Of a stretch of 64,000 nucleotides of DNA, positions 16,264 through 25,058 are shown in pieces. Position 1 is the stretch's first letter. The number at the start of each line of letters is the position of its first letter. The stretch comes from SYOC01 sp035575235 (lineage in GTDB: Bacteria > Desulfobacterota > Binatia > Bin18). Both the position numbers and the translations under genes were made by a program. The notes under the pieces are model-generated. The model saw only the letters and a program-made list of their open reading frames with translations. It was not told the origin of the DNA and did not search any database. The DNA lies in the NCBI GenBank assembly GCA_035575235.1, contig DATLYA010000005.1, forward strand, positions 1-64,000, given 5' to 3'.

Positions 16264-17523
16264 CTACTCTGGTGACATGCCATGCAAGACTCGCAGCTCT
16301 TCAATCACTAACCGTTCATCCCCTTTCCAAATGCCCTCGTTCCCGAGATAGATATCAGCCAAAGCGCTACGTCCCATAACCCGGCGGATGAAGTTTAAGA
16401 TGGTGTCCGCCACAAAGAGCGGCTGATCCGTATGGGCAAAGTGCCCGGCTCGAGGAATGTAGGTAATTTGCACGTCATCCGTCCCCAACACATTGGCAAA
16501 GCGTTGCGTTTGCGCCGCCGGCATCATGTTGTCGAATTCTCCCCAGGCTATGAGCGTGGGAACGGTAATCTTTTGGTAGTCCACGCCGCGAGGATTGTGC
16601 TCAGGATGATAGGGCAACAACAGCGCCGGACTTAAAATTGCCGCGCGTTCAGCCAACACGCGCAGGTTATGGAGATGCAGCCGTAGCGTCGTGGCTTTCG
16701 CCACATCAGTGACGCCATCTCGCGCGGTATTGCGTTCGTAGTCCACATCGACATACGGAAAAATCAGTTTTCTCAGGTTGTACTGGTTATAGACGCCGGG
16801 GTTGTACACCATGGTCTTGAGAATCTGGACCAACGTCTGATCAAACGCACCAAAGGCGGCGGCAAACATGGCGTCGCCTTCAGGAGTATCCGGAATCTGC
16901 GATGCCCGGCCAATAGCTTGGATTTCATTGACGGGATAGCCGTCGAAGGCAATGGCGTCCAGCTGGATCAGGGCGTTGAGACGGTCATTGTGCGCAGCGG
17001 CATAATGCGACGCGATGCCGCTGCCCCAGTCAGCGGCAATAAAGATAAACTTGCGGCCTGGGTATTCGTGTTGCATGAGTTGCTCGACATACTCCACGTC
17101 GTTCACCCAGTGCCATTGCGCATCATTGGACGGGTTGTCTTTCTTGCCATAAAGACGCGGCTGCGTGCTCTCTCCCATGCCCAACATATCGATGGCGATG
17201 GTCTCACAGAAGCGACCAAGAAAGCGTTGGACTTCTTCCCACTGGGCGCGGTTGCATGGTACGCCATGGAGAAGCAACACCAGCGGCCCTCGGTTGCCGA
17301 CTTTGGTGTAGGCAATTTCGAAATCGTCAGTCCAAGCTGTTTCGGCGTTGTGCGGCCCGCCCACCTGAACTAATCCTTCAACTGGAGCTTTATACCGAAA
17401 CGCACCATAGCGTGTCTCCCCGGCGTCGCGGTAAATAGACAAATCAACCTGATTCCCAGCCGAACGGACCGGCGCATGACTCAACGCGGAGTAAAAGGTT
17501 GGATTGTTTGTTTCTCCCATCAT
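16264..17523 (-). CDS. Alpha/beta hydrolase (epoxide hydrolase/haloalkane dehalogenase-like)
   Basis: A 419-residue alpha/beta hydrolase with a longer N-terminus than usual. LLLHGVPCNRAQW gives the oxyanion region, AADWGSG the nucleophile elbow with Asp165, and GHFAHTDQP the catalytic His. Asp as nucleophile means an epoxide hydrolase or dehalogenase type of ester intermediate rather than a serine esterase. It is the last gene of a four-gene minus-strand operon (gap 24 bases) that also holds a haloalkane dehalogenase and two selenoproteins. Substrate unknown. Confidence 0.8.
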   Translation of the reverse strand: MMGETNNPTFYSALSHAPVRSAGNQVDLSIYRDAGETRYGAFRYKAPVEGLVQVGGPHNAETAWTDDFEIAYTKVGNRGPLVLLLHGVPCNRAQWEEVQRFLGRFCETIAIDMLGMGESTQPRLYGKKDNPSNDAQWHWVNDVEYVEQLMQHEYPGRKFIFIAADWGSGIASHYAAAHNDRLNALIQLDAIAFDGYPVNEIQAIGRASQIPDTPEGDAMFAAAFGAFDQTLVQILKTMVYNPGVYNQYNLRKLIFPYVDVDYERNTARDGVTDVAKATTLRLHLHNLRVLAERAAILSPALLLPYHPEHNPRGVDYQKITVPTLIAWGEFDNMMPAAQTQRFANVLGTDDVQITYIPRAGHFAHTDQPLFVADTILNFIRRVMGRSALADIYLGNEGIWKGDERLVIEELRVLHGMSPE

Positions 17524-17547
17524 GGTGTCTCCTTAGCAACCTCTGAT

Positions 17548-18471
17548 CTACGAACTGCTCGCAGGTTGTTGGTCCTCGACTGGAGGCGGTGCTCCTCGCG
17601 TCTTCTCTAACCACCGCACGATCGCGTTGCCGATCGCGTCAGGTTGATCTTCCTGGATGTAATGGAGTCCTTGGCCGACATCGACAACTGTCAGCTCGGG
17701 AAGGCGCTCACGAAACCACTGGACGCGCTCCGCGCTGTCAATGACGGCTCCAGGGTGCGCCCAGAGGAGGAGCGTCGGCATTGTTAAAGTTGATAACCCA
17801 TCCTCGATCCTCTTGACCTCCTGATAGGCGTCGTGCGATTGGTCGCCGAACGGCAAGAGATTCGGCATACGCCACACTGGTTTGCGAGACTCCACGGTCG
17901 GAAAGGGTGTTCGATAGGCGTCATGTTCTGCTTGTGTGAGTGTACGGAGAATGAGCCCTGGTATGAGTTGCTCGATAAAGACGTTCTCTTCGCCGATCAT
18001 CTTCCACCCGACCTCCGGCGTACGGAACGCCTTGAAGGTATCCCGCGCCCCTTCCAGGAAGTGCTCCCAACGAAAGGTAAAGGCGAGCGCCTCCATGAAG
18101 GCGATGCCCGTGACATTGTTTCGATGGCGCAACGCATAATCAAAGCCAAACGCGCCGCCCCAGTCATGCAGTACAAGCGTCAGGTTCTTGAGCCCCAACG
18201 CGGCGATGAAACCATCGACATACTTCACGTGGTCCGCATAGCCGTAGTCGATAGGCGGCTTGTCAGACTTGCCAAAACCGATGAGGTCCATAGCGATGCA
18301 GCGACCCTGGGAGGCAACAATGGGAATGATGTTCCGCCAGAGATAGGACCAGGTGGGATTCCCATGGAGAAAGAGAATCGGGTCGCCGCTGCCTTGCTCA
18401 ATATAGTGGATGCGTGATCCCTCTACGCTGACATAGTGCGATGCAAATGGAAATGCCGCGGAAATAGGCAT
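17548..18471 (-). CDS. Haloalkane dehalogenase
   Basis: A 307-residue alpha/beta hydrolase with the dehalogenase pattern: HGNPTWSYLWR (Asn38 as a halide-stabilising residue), nucleophile Asp103 in LHDWGG with Trp104 beside it, and His in GLHYIQED. These enzymes cut carbon-halogen bonds of alkyl halides with water, giving alcohol and halide. ATG 18471 is preferred: GGGAAGGGA precedes it and the product begins exactly like known members. It is preceded by a deiodinase-like selenoprotein and followed by a second Asp-type hydrolase, pointing to organohalide turnover. Confidence 0.88.
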   Translation of the reverse strand: MPISAAFPFASHYVSVEGSRIHYIEQGSGDPILFLHGNPTWSYLWRNIIPIVASQGRCIAMDLIGFGKSDKPPIDYGYADHVKYVDGFIAALGLKNLTLVLHDWGGAFGFDYALRHRNNVTGIAFMEALAFTFRWEHFLEGARDTFKAFRTPEVGWKMIGEENVFIEQLIPGLILRTLTQAEHDAYRTPFPTVESRKPVWRMPNLLPFGDQSHDAYQEVKRIEDGLSTLTMPTLLLWAHPGAVIDSAERVQWFRERLPELTVVDVGQGLHYIQEDQPDAIGNAIVRWLEKTRGAPPPVEDQQPASSS

Positions 18472-18493
18472 AGTGGCCGTCCCTTCCCAGAAA

Positions 18494-19132
18494 TTAGGCC
18501 GACATTTCTGTCCTGGCGGCATCGTCAGCTGTTAAGGCTGCCAGCGCCTGGTCAATTTTCTCGGCCATAGTCCATGTAGCGCTATACGCGATCACGCCTT
18601 GGCGATCGATGACATACACCATGTTGGGTAACGAACCGAAGCGCTCTGATATGTCATCATTCATGGTGTCCACCACAATCGTCGCTTTCATCTGCCGGGT
18701 TGTTGCTAACTCTTGCGCGTATTGTCGGCGTTGTTCCAACGTCTGAGGCTGCTGGTATTTGCGGTACGCGGGTTCTCCCGGATGGGGTTCGCGTACGTAC
18801 ACAACTACGAATTCCACGCCATAATGCTCATACTTGGCTTTCAGCTGTTCCATTGGGGCAACCTGCCCCAAGAAGGGTGGTCAAGTGATGGCGCCAAACT
18901 CCAGCACGACGATTTTCCCTCGTAGTCCAGCCAACGAGAAAGGCTCGCCGGTGCTCGTTTCTAAGACCAACTCCGGCGCTTGCGAGCCGATCGGTCGATA
19001 GGTAGCAAAGTTCGCAAAGGCGTGGCGCATGGCGGCGCCAAATTTCTTCTTCATCGTTTTCACGAGGTTGATTTTGAACATGTCTCTGAGCATCCCTGGG
19101 GGATTGCTCGGATAGTCGCCAGTCAATCGCAT
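18494..19132 (-). CDS. Deiodinase-like thioredoxin-fold selenoprotein
   Basis: A 212-residue protein read through TGA at 18881-18883 (codon 84). The active site FGAIT-U-PPFLGQVAPME matches the TUPPF motif of bacterial iodothyronine-deiodinase-like selenoproteins; a thioredoxin-like fold follows (VEFVVVYVREPHPGE, MVYVIDRQGVIAY). ATG 19132 has GGAGGAAAG upstream. A perfect 8-bp SECIS hairpin follows the TGA. Vertebrate homologues remove iodine reductively; the bacterial function is unknown, but the gene sits directly before haloalkane dehalogenase in one operon, making a dehalogenating or peroxide-reducing role plausible. Confidence 0.88.
18853..18871 (-). promoter_or_regulatory. SECIS hairpin of the deiodinase-like gene
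   Basis: TTGGGGCA pairs perfectly with TGCCCCAA around GGT, 9 bases after the TGA on the minus strand. Confidence 0.72.
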
Positions 19133-19185
19133 GGTCTTTCCTCCTGCAGTTCGTATGTTGTGTTCTCTCTCACCCACTTGCGCGG

Positions 19186-20136
19186 CTATTGCATTGCAGC
19201 CCGCCTCCGGCCTTTCCGTAAGATAGCGTCTATATCGCCCCATCCCCCTTGTCCCAGCACAGCAACGGGATTGGCAACCTTTCCTTGCCCGATAAGTTTG
19301 GCGATCGGAGACGGTTCAGGCGGATGGATATCAACCACGGTCGGGTCCTCCGGCCACTCAAAGGGGAGATGCACGACGCCGCCGGGCTCTTGAATGTCGA
19401 TCAACGCCTGCAGTGCGGCGCGAATCACTTGTAGTTGCCCTTCTCGATCGCCTGGCCGCCCGAGAGTGAGACCGAAGGGGTATTCCAGCGCCGCCACGCG
19501 GGGAAAACCATAGGCGCGGCTGTAATCCGGGATCATGTTGACGCAGATCGTCGATATTCCTGCTTCTTCGATCACACGTTGCACCAGTCCAACGGACCGG
19601 CAGCAGATGGGTCACACTGGCACAAGAAACGCCACCTCCACGCCTTCCGCATTCATCTGGGTGGCAATCCGTGGAGCAGTGGCGCATACCAGATCCGTGG
19701 GATCGGTGTTGTACCCCATAATGGAGTAATGGGTGGGAGCCAGTTCACCGATTTCGCCTGACTGCGCCAACTCCTGAAAGCGTTGGAGCGGAAGCGCAAC
19801 ATCCAGGTCTTGATAGATGTACTCCGTCTTAATGTGGATGTGATTGACCGCGATATCCTTCTCCGTCGCCCAGCTGGGGAGCCTGCGGAAACTGGGATCG
19901 CCCCAGTACGGGTTCTGGCGTTCCCGCTCCATATTGAACGGCGGATCTGAGGTGAGTGAAATCCCCGCCGTGGTCAGGAGCGCCACACGACACGTCGAGA
20001 GTGGCTTCTTCAGAGGGGTCCAGGGAATCCAGTCATATTGCGGCTCTTGGGGAATAGCCTGGCGCATGATCTTCGCTGCTGGTCCGGAAAACCGGTAGCT
20101 GTCCACCACCTTTCCTTCGACAATGATTGCCGGCAT
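19186..20136 (-). CDS. GrdB/PrdB-like selenoprotein
   Basis: A 316-residue protein related to the Sec subunit B of glycine, sarcosine, betaine and proline reductases, read through TGA at 19612-19614 (codon 175). The site is LVPV-U-PICCRSVGLVQR; the N-terminal half carries the typical CRVALLTTAG and DPPFNME motifs. In classical reductases the Sec attacks the substrate and cleaves a C-N bond. Here there are no glycine reductase partners (GrdA, GrdC, GrdD), so this is a stand-alone relative with an unknown substrate. It is the first gene of an operon with deiodinase-like and dehalogenase genes and has its own GGAACT-N17-GTT promoter. Confidence 0.87.
19584..19600 (-). promoter_or_regulatory. SECIS hairpin of GrdB-like gene 1
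   Basis: CCGGTCC pairs with GGACTGG around a GTT loop, 11 bases after the TGA. Sequence, loop and spacing are identical in the second GrdB-like gene at 58072. Confidence 0.72.
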
Positions 20137-20184
20137 TGTGTTCCTCCTTCCTCTCTTGCCTGCTCATGGCGCCTCTGTACCACA

Positions 20185-20213
20185 GGAACTTCTTTCCATT
20201 GCGGCGAGTTTAT
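20185..20213 (+). promoter_or_regulatory. GGAACT-N17-GTT promoter of CMD gene
   Basis: GGAACT, exactly 17 bases, GTTTAT, reading toward the CMD gene at 20346. Confidence 0.7.
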
Positions 20214-20241
20214 GCATACTGAGCTGCGGATAATTATGAGT

Positions 20242-20270
20242 CAGAACCATTTCCTGCGCAGAAAAGTTCC
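20242..20270 (-). promoter_or_regulatory. GGAACT-N17-GTT promoter of the GrdB/deiodinase/dehalogenase operon
   Basis: On the minus strand GGAACT, exactly 17 bases, GTTCTG, about 105 bases before the GrdB-like start. It faces the plus-strand promoter at 20185, so the two transcripts overlap head-on. Confidence 0.7.
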
Positions 20271-20345
20271 CTCGGCCATAGAGCAAGTGACAGATGTGGC
20301 CCTCTGCCATTGCCCCATGAACCAATACAGAAGGAGGACATTAAC

Positions 20346-20882
20346 ATGCCGCGTATTTCTCTTATGCCAGTAGAGTCCATGCAGGGACAGGTCAAAGAAG
20401 CCGCGCAGATACTTGAAGCCGCCTTGGGCGTCGTGCCGCACAGTTTCCGCACCTACGCCCACCGACCGGAGATCGCCCTCGCGTTCGCCAACCTCGCGCG
20501 CGCGGTGCTCGGAACCGGCACGGTCGACCGCAAGCTCAAAGTCATGGTCGCCTATAAAGTTTCCACCACCAACGGTTGTCCTTACTGTATCGGTCATACC
20601 AGCGGCATGCTGCACGAAATTGGCTGTAGCACAACCGAACTCGAAGGCATCAAAACGCTGGCGATCAACCTGTTCTCCGAACCGGAACAACTCGCGCTTC
20701 GGTTTGCCGAGCAGGCGACGCGCGACCCGGCGCGGGTGAGTGATGAATTGGTCGCGCAGTTGCGCCAGCATTTCACTGAAGGGGAAGTGGTGGAGATCGC
20801 CGCAGTGGTCGGCCTCATGAACTTCACCAACAAAGTGCATGAGGCCCTCGCTTTACCGTTAGAAGAAAAGTTTCTCCACTGA
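20346..20882 (+). CDS. Carboxymuconolactone decarboxylase/AhpD-family protein (CPYC)
   Basis: A 178-residue CMD-family protein with the complete redox site C78-PY-C81 followed by His84, as in AhpD peroxidatic proteins. ATG 20346 follows AGGAGGACATT; an earlier in-frame start lacks a site. It has a GGAACT-N17-GTT promoter and lies opposite the Sec operon. It is a Cys counterpart of the two Sec AhpD-like proteins in this window and probably reduces peroxides using a dithiol donor. Confidence 0.87.
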   Translation: MPRISLMPVESMQGQVKEAAQILEAALGVVPHSFRTYAHRPEIALAFANLARAVLGTGTVDRKLKVMVAYKVSTTNGCPYCIGHTSGMLHEIGCSTTELEGIKTLAINLFSEPEQLALRFAEQATRDPARVSDELVAQLRQHFTEGEVVEIAAVVGLMNFTNKVHEALALPLEEKFLH

Positions 20883-20960
20883 CGTTGTGTTACACGGGTG
20901 GTGACCAACATCTACCCGTGATCCATATCACAATGAGTGTAGCATATCGAGTATGTGAGG

Positions 20961-21716
20961 ATGCCGGTGAAACATCTCACCATTGGAATGTTGGTTATAG
21001 CTACTGTCCTGGCGCCCCTTTCGAGTGAGGCCGCAGTGAATCATGAACCGTGGACCACACTATTGACACGTTATGTCGATGCCCAGGGGCGTGTCGCATA
21101 TCGCGACCTGCAGACACACGATCGTGCGGCCTTCGACGCCTATCTGGCAACGTTGGCGCACGCGCAAACGGACGGCATGACCGACGCCGAGGAGAAGGCG
21201 TTGTGGATCAACGCCTACAATGCACTCATTATCAGCGGGGTCTTACAGGGCTATACGGCAGAATCGCTGCTGGCGCGGCAGCGGCTCTTTCGTTGGTTCA
21301 CGGTGCGGATCGCCGGGAAGGATCGCACCGCCGATGAGATCGAACATCAGATTTTACGGAAGAAATTTCAGGATCCGCGCGTACATTTCGCCATCGTATG
21401 TGCGTCGAGCAGTTGTCCCCAATTGCGTCGCGAGGCGTATACTCCAGAGCGCCTGGATGCGCAGCTTGATGAGGCGACCCAAGCATTTCTCCTCGACCCT
21501 ACCCGCAACCATCTCGATGCGCAGCCCGTTGCGCTGTCACGAATCTTTGAGTGGTTTGCCGCCGATTTTATTAACAATGCGGGGTCGGTGGCGGCGTTCG
21601 TGCGTCGTTTTGTCCCTGAGAACAAGCGAGTACGGTTGAACCTCACCGATAGCGAGCTGCGCTATCTTGAATACGATTGGACTCTCAACGCGCAAGAGGG
21701 ACAGCGGGTCTCATGA
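20961..21716 (+). CDS. DUF547 secreted protein
   Basis: A 251-residue protein with a signal peptide (MLVIATVLAPLSSEAA) and the DUF547 domain, recognised by ALWINAYNALI and VHFAIVCASSSCPQLRREAY. DUF547 proteins resemble cysteine peptidase/transglutaminase folds but have no proven activity. The start may be ATG 20961 or GTG 20955; neither has a strong ribosome site. Its 3' end overlaps the convergent lipoprotein gene by 55 bases. Confidence 0.8.
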   Translation: MPVKHLTIGMLVIATVLAPLSSEAAVNHEPWTTLLTRYVDAQGRVAYRDLQTHDRAAFDAYLATLAHAQTDGMTDAEEKALWINAYNALIISGVLQGYTAESLLARQRLFRWFTVRIAGKDRTADEIEHQILRKKFQDPRVHFAIVCASSSCPQLRREAYTPERLDAQLDEATQAFLLDPTRNHLDAQPVALSRIFEWFAADFINNAGSVAAFVRRFVPENKRVRLNLTDSELRYLEYDWTLNAQEGQRVS

Positions 21717-22906
21717 GGGAGGAGGTCCCGAGAGAGTGTGCGGGCTCCATGTTGAATGAGGGGCGCGGCGTTGAACCGCCGACGCTGCCGACCGATCGCC
21801 GCACGCACTGCCTGGATATCGTCGGCGTCGTTGTCATGCAAATAGGATGCGGTTAAGAGCGCACCCAGCGGCATCAGTTCTGGAAGGGCGTAGTAATCCG
21901 CCCCGGGCGGACCATTGCGTCCAATCTCGAGGCCAAAGAAGGGACGATATTGACCTAACATGCACCGCGAGGTGTAAAAGGGATCGCATGGCTCCAGGAA
22001 AGCCAGCTCGTAGTCGACCTCCTCACCGCCTGCCGCTCTACCATAGACGATATCGTCCGCGGTAAACCAGGGTTTATGCTTCCCGCTCAGAAGGTATTCC
22101 AGATACCCCGCCCAGGGAATGGTGCGATGGCGCTGCGGCGTTGTCTCTCCGCGATCCGGATAGAGTTCATTCGATCGCTGCGCCGCGGCAAAAACCAGCC
22201 GTTTATCCGCAGGCAGTGGGAGATCACGACCGATAAGGTAAGCGCGATGATGGTTATGTTGCGCGAGAAGGACGGCAATCGGTGATTCGTGCTCATCAAG
22301 AACAATATGTACGGCGCAGAAATTATCCAGCTGATGCCAATCGTCAGGATCAAGGCGCATCAATCTGAGCGCCTGCTCGTAGATCCACGGGAGTCCCGCT
22401 GGTAAGCCGCTGCGGGCGAACACAACGTTGTACTTCAGGAACGTCCAGCGTCGACTCATGGAGGCGCCTTCTGCATCGAACAAGGCTACCGATTCGTGGT
22501 AGAGCCTTCCATACACGACTGGAGTTTTTCCGTCGCGACGGAGGTCTGGAACTTGCAGGAGGTCAAGATACGCGTGCAAGCGTTCGTCCTCTTGCTGCAA
22601 GATCTCGCGGGTCACCTGCGTCGCAATAACCTTCCCTGCCTGATCGGCATCACGAAGGACCGTATTGGGGAGATAGTCCCGGTAGAAATCTATCGGCCAC
22701 GGCGCCCCCGGAGCAACTACGATCCGAGGGCGAAATCGGTGGAGCAGGTATTGTGCTGCTTCATCCGAGTGGTCGCTCGCGGTTGGGCGGCAGCGATACT
22801 CGCGGAAACGTGGGAAGTCGGCGAAGGTCCACGGTGATGATGGCCTATAGCATCCAGCCGCCACTACCAGAATGAATATCCAGGTCCACAACACAAAACT
22901 CAGCAC
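21662..22906 (-). CDS. Conserved lipoprotein, unknown function
   Basis: A 414-residue protein with a lipoprotein signal (LVVAAGC, Cys19 as the lipidation site). The mature part is rich in aromatic residues, Arg and His (LAQHNHHRAY, RPRIVVAPGAPWPIDFY) with no catalytic motif I can name. It starts at GTG 22906, about 60 bases downstream of a GGAACT-N17-GTT promoter. The C-terminus overlaps the 3' end of the DUF547 gene on the other strand. Likely attached to a periplasmic membrane face. Confidence 0.65.
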   Translation of the reverse strand: MLSFVLWTWIFILVVAAGCYRPSSPWTFADFPRFREYRCRPTASDHSDEAAQYLLHRFRPRIVVAPGAPWPIDFYRDYLPNTVLRDADQAGKVIATQVTREILQQEDERLHAYLDLLQVPDLRRDGKTPVVYGRLYHESVALFDAEGASMSRRWTFLKYNVVFARSGLPAGLPWIYEQALRLMRLDPDDWHQLDNFCAVHIVLDEHESPIAVLLAQHNHHRAYLIGRDLPLPADKRLVFAAAQRSNELYPDRGETTPQRHRTIPWAGYLEYLLSGKHKPWFTADDIVYGRAAGGEEVDYELAFLEPCDPFYTSRCMLGQYRPFFGLEIGRNGPPGADYYALPELMPLGALLTASYLHDNDADDIQAVRAAIGRQRRRFNAAPLIQHGARTLSRDLLPHETRCPSCALRVQSYSR

Positions 22907-22974
22907 GGTTCTGTACCCGCTTCGCGATCCTTTTTAGGTATCACGGCGGTCAGCCAAGATGACTTGAGCCAAAA

Positions 22975-23003
22975 GTGAACAACCGCCGCAGGGGAAAAGT
23001 TCC
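22975..23003 (-). promoter_or_regulatory. GGAACT-N17-GTT promoter of lipoprotein gene
   Basis: Minus-strand GGAACT, exactly 17 bases, GTTCAC. It forms a divergent pair with the site at 23032. Confidence 0.7.
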
Positions 23004-23031
23004 CAATCGCTCGGTTGATAGGAAAGAAACG

Positions 23032-23060
23032 GGAACTTTGTGACTCGGTGGTTGGTTTTC
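23032..23060 (+). promoter_or_regulatory. GGAACT-N17-GTT promoter of VOC gene
   Basis: GGAACT, exactly 17 bases, GTTTTC, 48 bases before the VOC start. Confidence 0.72.
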
Positions 23061-23107
23061 ATACTGGATAGACATGGCACTGCTGACACGGAGGAAAGGA
23101 GCTGACG

Positions 23108-23575
23108 ATGACGTTTCGCGGCGTGAATCATCTTGCACTCGTGTCCGCCAACATGGACCGCACCGTGCGTTTCTACACCCAGGTGCTCGGCTTACGGCTG
23201 GTCAGGACGCAACGGAATGATGACGATCCGAATTCTCGCCATTACTTCTTCGATCTCGGGGGAGGCAATCTCCTGGCCTTTTTCGACTTTCCTGGATCCC
23301 AGCAAGGTCATGTCGGCACAGGGACGATGCACCATGTCGCTTTCTCCGTCGAGGATGTGGCGCAGCTGGAAGAATTGCAACGGCGCTTACGCGCTCAGGA
23401 TGTTGAAGTGAGTCCGATCGTTGACCATGATTTCATCATGTCCATCTATTTCCGCGACCCCGACGGGATTCTGCTGGAAGCGTCGGCCTACACTCGTCCG
23501 TTGACCGAAGCGGATAGATGGGCCGATCCTGATCCCGTTCCGGCTGTCACTGAGTTGCGTCGTGGGCAGCGATAA
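23108..23575 (+). CDS. VOC-family protein (glyoxalase/dioxygenase-like)
   Basis: A 155-residue protein of two beta-alpha-beta-beta-beta modules. Motifs VNHLALVSANMD at the start, HHVAFSVEDV in the middle and FRDPDGILLEAS near the end supply the His and Glu metal ligands of VOC enzymes (His8, His75 or so, Glu). Such proteins act as glyoxalases, dioxygenases, thiol transferases or antibiotic-binding proteins; the substrate is not evident. It is under a GGAACT-N17-GTT promoter and followed by a flavin-type oxidoreductase. Confidence 0.82.
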   Translation: MTFRGVNHLALVSANMDRTVRFYTQVLGLRLVRTQRNDDDPNSRHYFFDLGGGNLLAFFDFPGSQQGHVGTGTMHHVAFSVEDVAQLEELQRRLRAQDVEVSPIVDHDFIMSIYFRDPDGILLEASAYTRPLTEADRWADPDPVPAVTELRRGQR

Positions 23576-23634
23576 AAACAGAGACAAGATGCCGGCCTTT
23601 TATTTTCTCACAGACCGTGCAGTAGGGGTAAGCA

Positions 23635-24150
23635 ATGAGCATGACAAGATCACGGTTCATGATGGTGCTGGGGTTGTGTGGCGTATTAGTGAGCAGCCTC
23701 TGGCTGGAAAGCGCGCTCGCGAAGAGCAAAGCGCCCCAACGTCCGCCCCTGACACAAGACAAGATCAATACGTTTCTCAACAGGAAACATAACGCGATCC
23801 TGGCCACGATTAAGAAAGACGGCAGCCCGCAACTGACGCCGGTGATCTACCGCTGGGACGGTGAGCAGTTTTGGATCTCCACGACCAAAGACCGCGCGAA
23901 ATACCTCAACATTCGGCGGGATCCGCGCATCAGCCTGTGCATTGATGAGACGACTACCAGCACGACCGTCATCGCGACGGGAAGAGCACAACTGACTGAG
24001 GACAACCTCTGGAACGAGACGCTCAAAATTGTGGAACGGTATCAAGGCCACGAGCGGGGCGCTGCCTATGTGAAAAGTATGCAGGACAAAAAAGAACCAC
24101 GCGTCCTCATCGTGCTGAAACCCGAGCACGTCATCTCATGGGGGCAATAA
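23635..24150 (+). CDS. Exported pyridoxamine-phosphate-oxidase-like (PPOX) protein
   Basis: A 171-residue protein with an N-terminal hydrophobic signal (GLCGVLVSSLWLESALA) and a PPOX/split-barrel domain (ILATIKKDGSPQLTPVIY, IRRDPRISLCID, VIATGRAQL). Many homologues use F420 or FMN. A signal sequence on this fold is uncommon, since flavin or F420 cofactors are usually cytoplasmic, so the segment may instead be a membrane anchor. It is 59 bases after the VOC gene and 24 bases before the next gene. Confidence 0.75.
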   Translation: MSMTRSRFMMVLGLCGVLVSSLWLESALAKSKAPQRPPLTQDKINTFLNRKHNAILATIKKDGSPQLTPVIYRWDGEQFWISTTKDRAKYLNIRRDPRISLCIDETTTSTTVIATGRAQLTEDNLWNETLKIVERYQGHERGAAYVKSMQDKKEPRVLIVLKPEHVISWGQ

Positions 24151-24174
24151 AGGCAAGAGCGACAGGAGCCACGC

Positions 24175-24891
24175 ATGATCGTTGTCATGGCAGTGATGTG
24201 CATCCTCACAACAAGTCGCCTCGTTCAGGCTGACGATGCTCTTCTCTCCCAATATTTCCCGCTGGCAATTGGGAACCGCTGGGTCTACGAAGTGCAAGAC
24301 CGCACCGATGGCGCACCTCCCACCGAGGAGTATTGGGAGGTGACCCGCGAAGAACAGGGAGCGTTTGTCCTGCGCATTCACCCAAGTGATCTGACTACCG
24401 GCGGCTTTGAAGAGTCCTTCATCCCGACCACGGACGGCATCAAGCGTATGGCTGCTGAAACAAAGGACAAAGAGCAGCCCCCGTTTTATCTGAAAGGACC
24501 CTTGCAGGTGGGAACCACGTGGCAAGACGAAGATGGCGAGTACGAGATCACCGCGTTGCACAAAACTGTCACCGTGCCTGCGGGTAAGTTTTCCCACTGC
24601 GTGGAGGTGACCAATCGCCGCAAAGGCGGCAAAGCCACGGTCGTGACGCTCTATGCGCCCGGCGTCGGGGTAGTGCAACGAGAAGAAACGTTTCCCATCA
24701 TCGAAGGGAGCGGCTCCTTTCATCCGCAACGGCAAGACAAGGCGCTGATGCGCTTGCGGGAATGGAAGCTGAGCGCCACCGTCTCTATGTGCCGGCTCTC
24801 GCTGCACGGCGCAGACGGCCAGGAGGCCCCTACTATTCCTACTGCGGCAGCTACAGTTACAGAGGGTCAAGAAAACTGCCGCCCACAGTAA
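24175..24891 (+). CDS. Secreted protein, unknown function
   Basis: A 238-residue protein with a signal peptide (MAVMCILTTSRLVQA) and a beta-rich mature part. The opening YFPLAIGNRWVYEVQDR and later YAPGVGVVQREE are seen in many exported proteins annotated only as hypothetical. The C-terminus is low-complexity Ala/Thr rich. It completes the VOC-PPOX operon. No catalytic residues can be pointed out. Confidence 0.65.
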   Translation: MIVVMAVMCILTTSRLVQADDALLSQYFPLAIGNRWVYEVQDRTDGAPPTEEYWEVTREEQGAFVLRIHPSDLTTGGFEESFIPTTDGIKRMAAETKDKEQPPFYLKGPLQVGTTWQDEDGEYEITALHKTVTVPAGKFSHCVEVTNRRKGGKATVVTLYAPGVGVVQREETFPIIEGSGSFHPQRQDKALMRLREWKLSATVSMCRLSLHGADGQEAPTIPTAAATVTEGQENCRPQ

Positions 24892-25005
24892 AGAGCAAAA
24901 GTCGCCACTGCAGGAAGCTTTTTCCTAATAATACAATCAGACGAAGGGCTTCACCCGACCTCTGCCCTTCTTCGCGCCTTCCTCTCTCTTTGTAGTAAAC
25001 AGCTC

Positions 25006-25036
25006 TTGACTCTGCACTAAGGTACAGGGTTTATCT
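25006..25036 (+). promoter_or_regulatory. MerR-type promoter/operator
   Basis: TTGACT and TTATCT are separated by 19 bp, and the spacer holds CTGCACTAAGGTACAG, an imperfect dyad. This is the classical mercury-activated promoter geometry and lies 23 bases before merR. Confidence 0.72.
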
Positions 25037-25058
25037 TGCAGCAAGAAAGGAATGCCAG

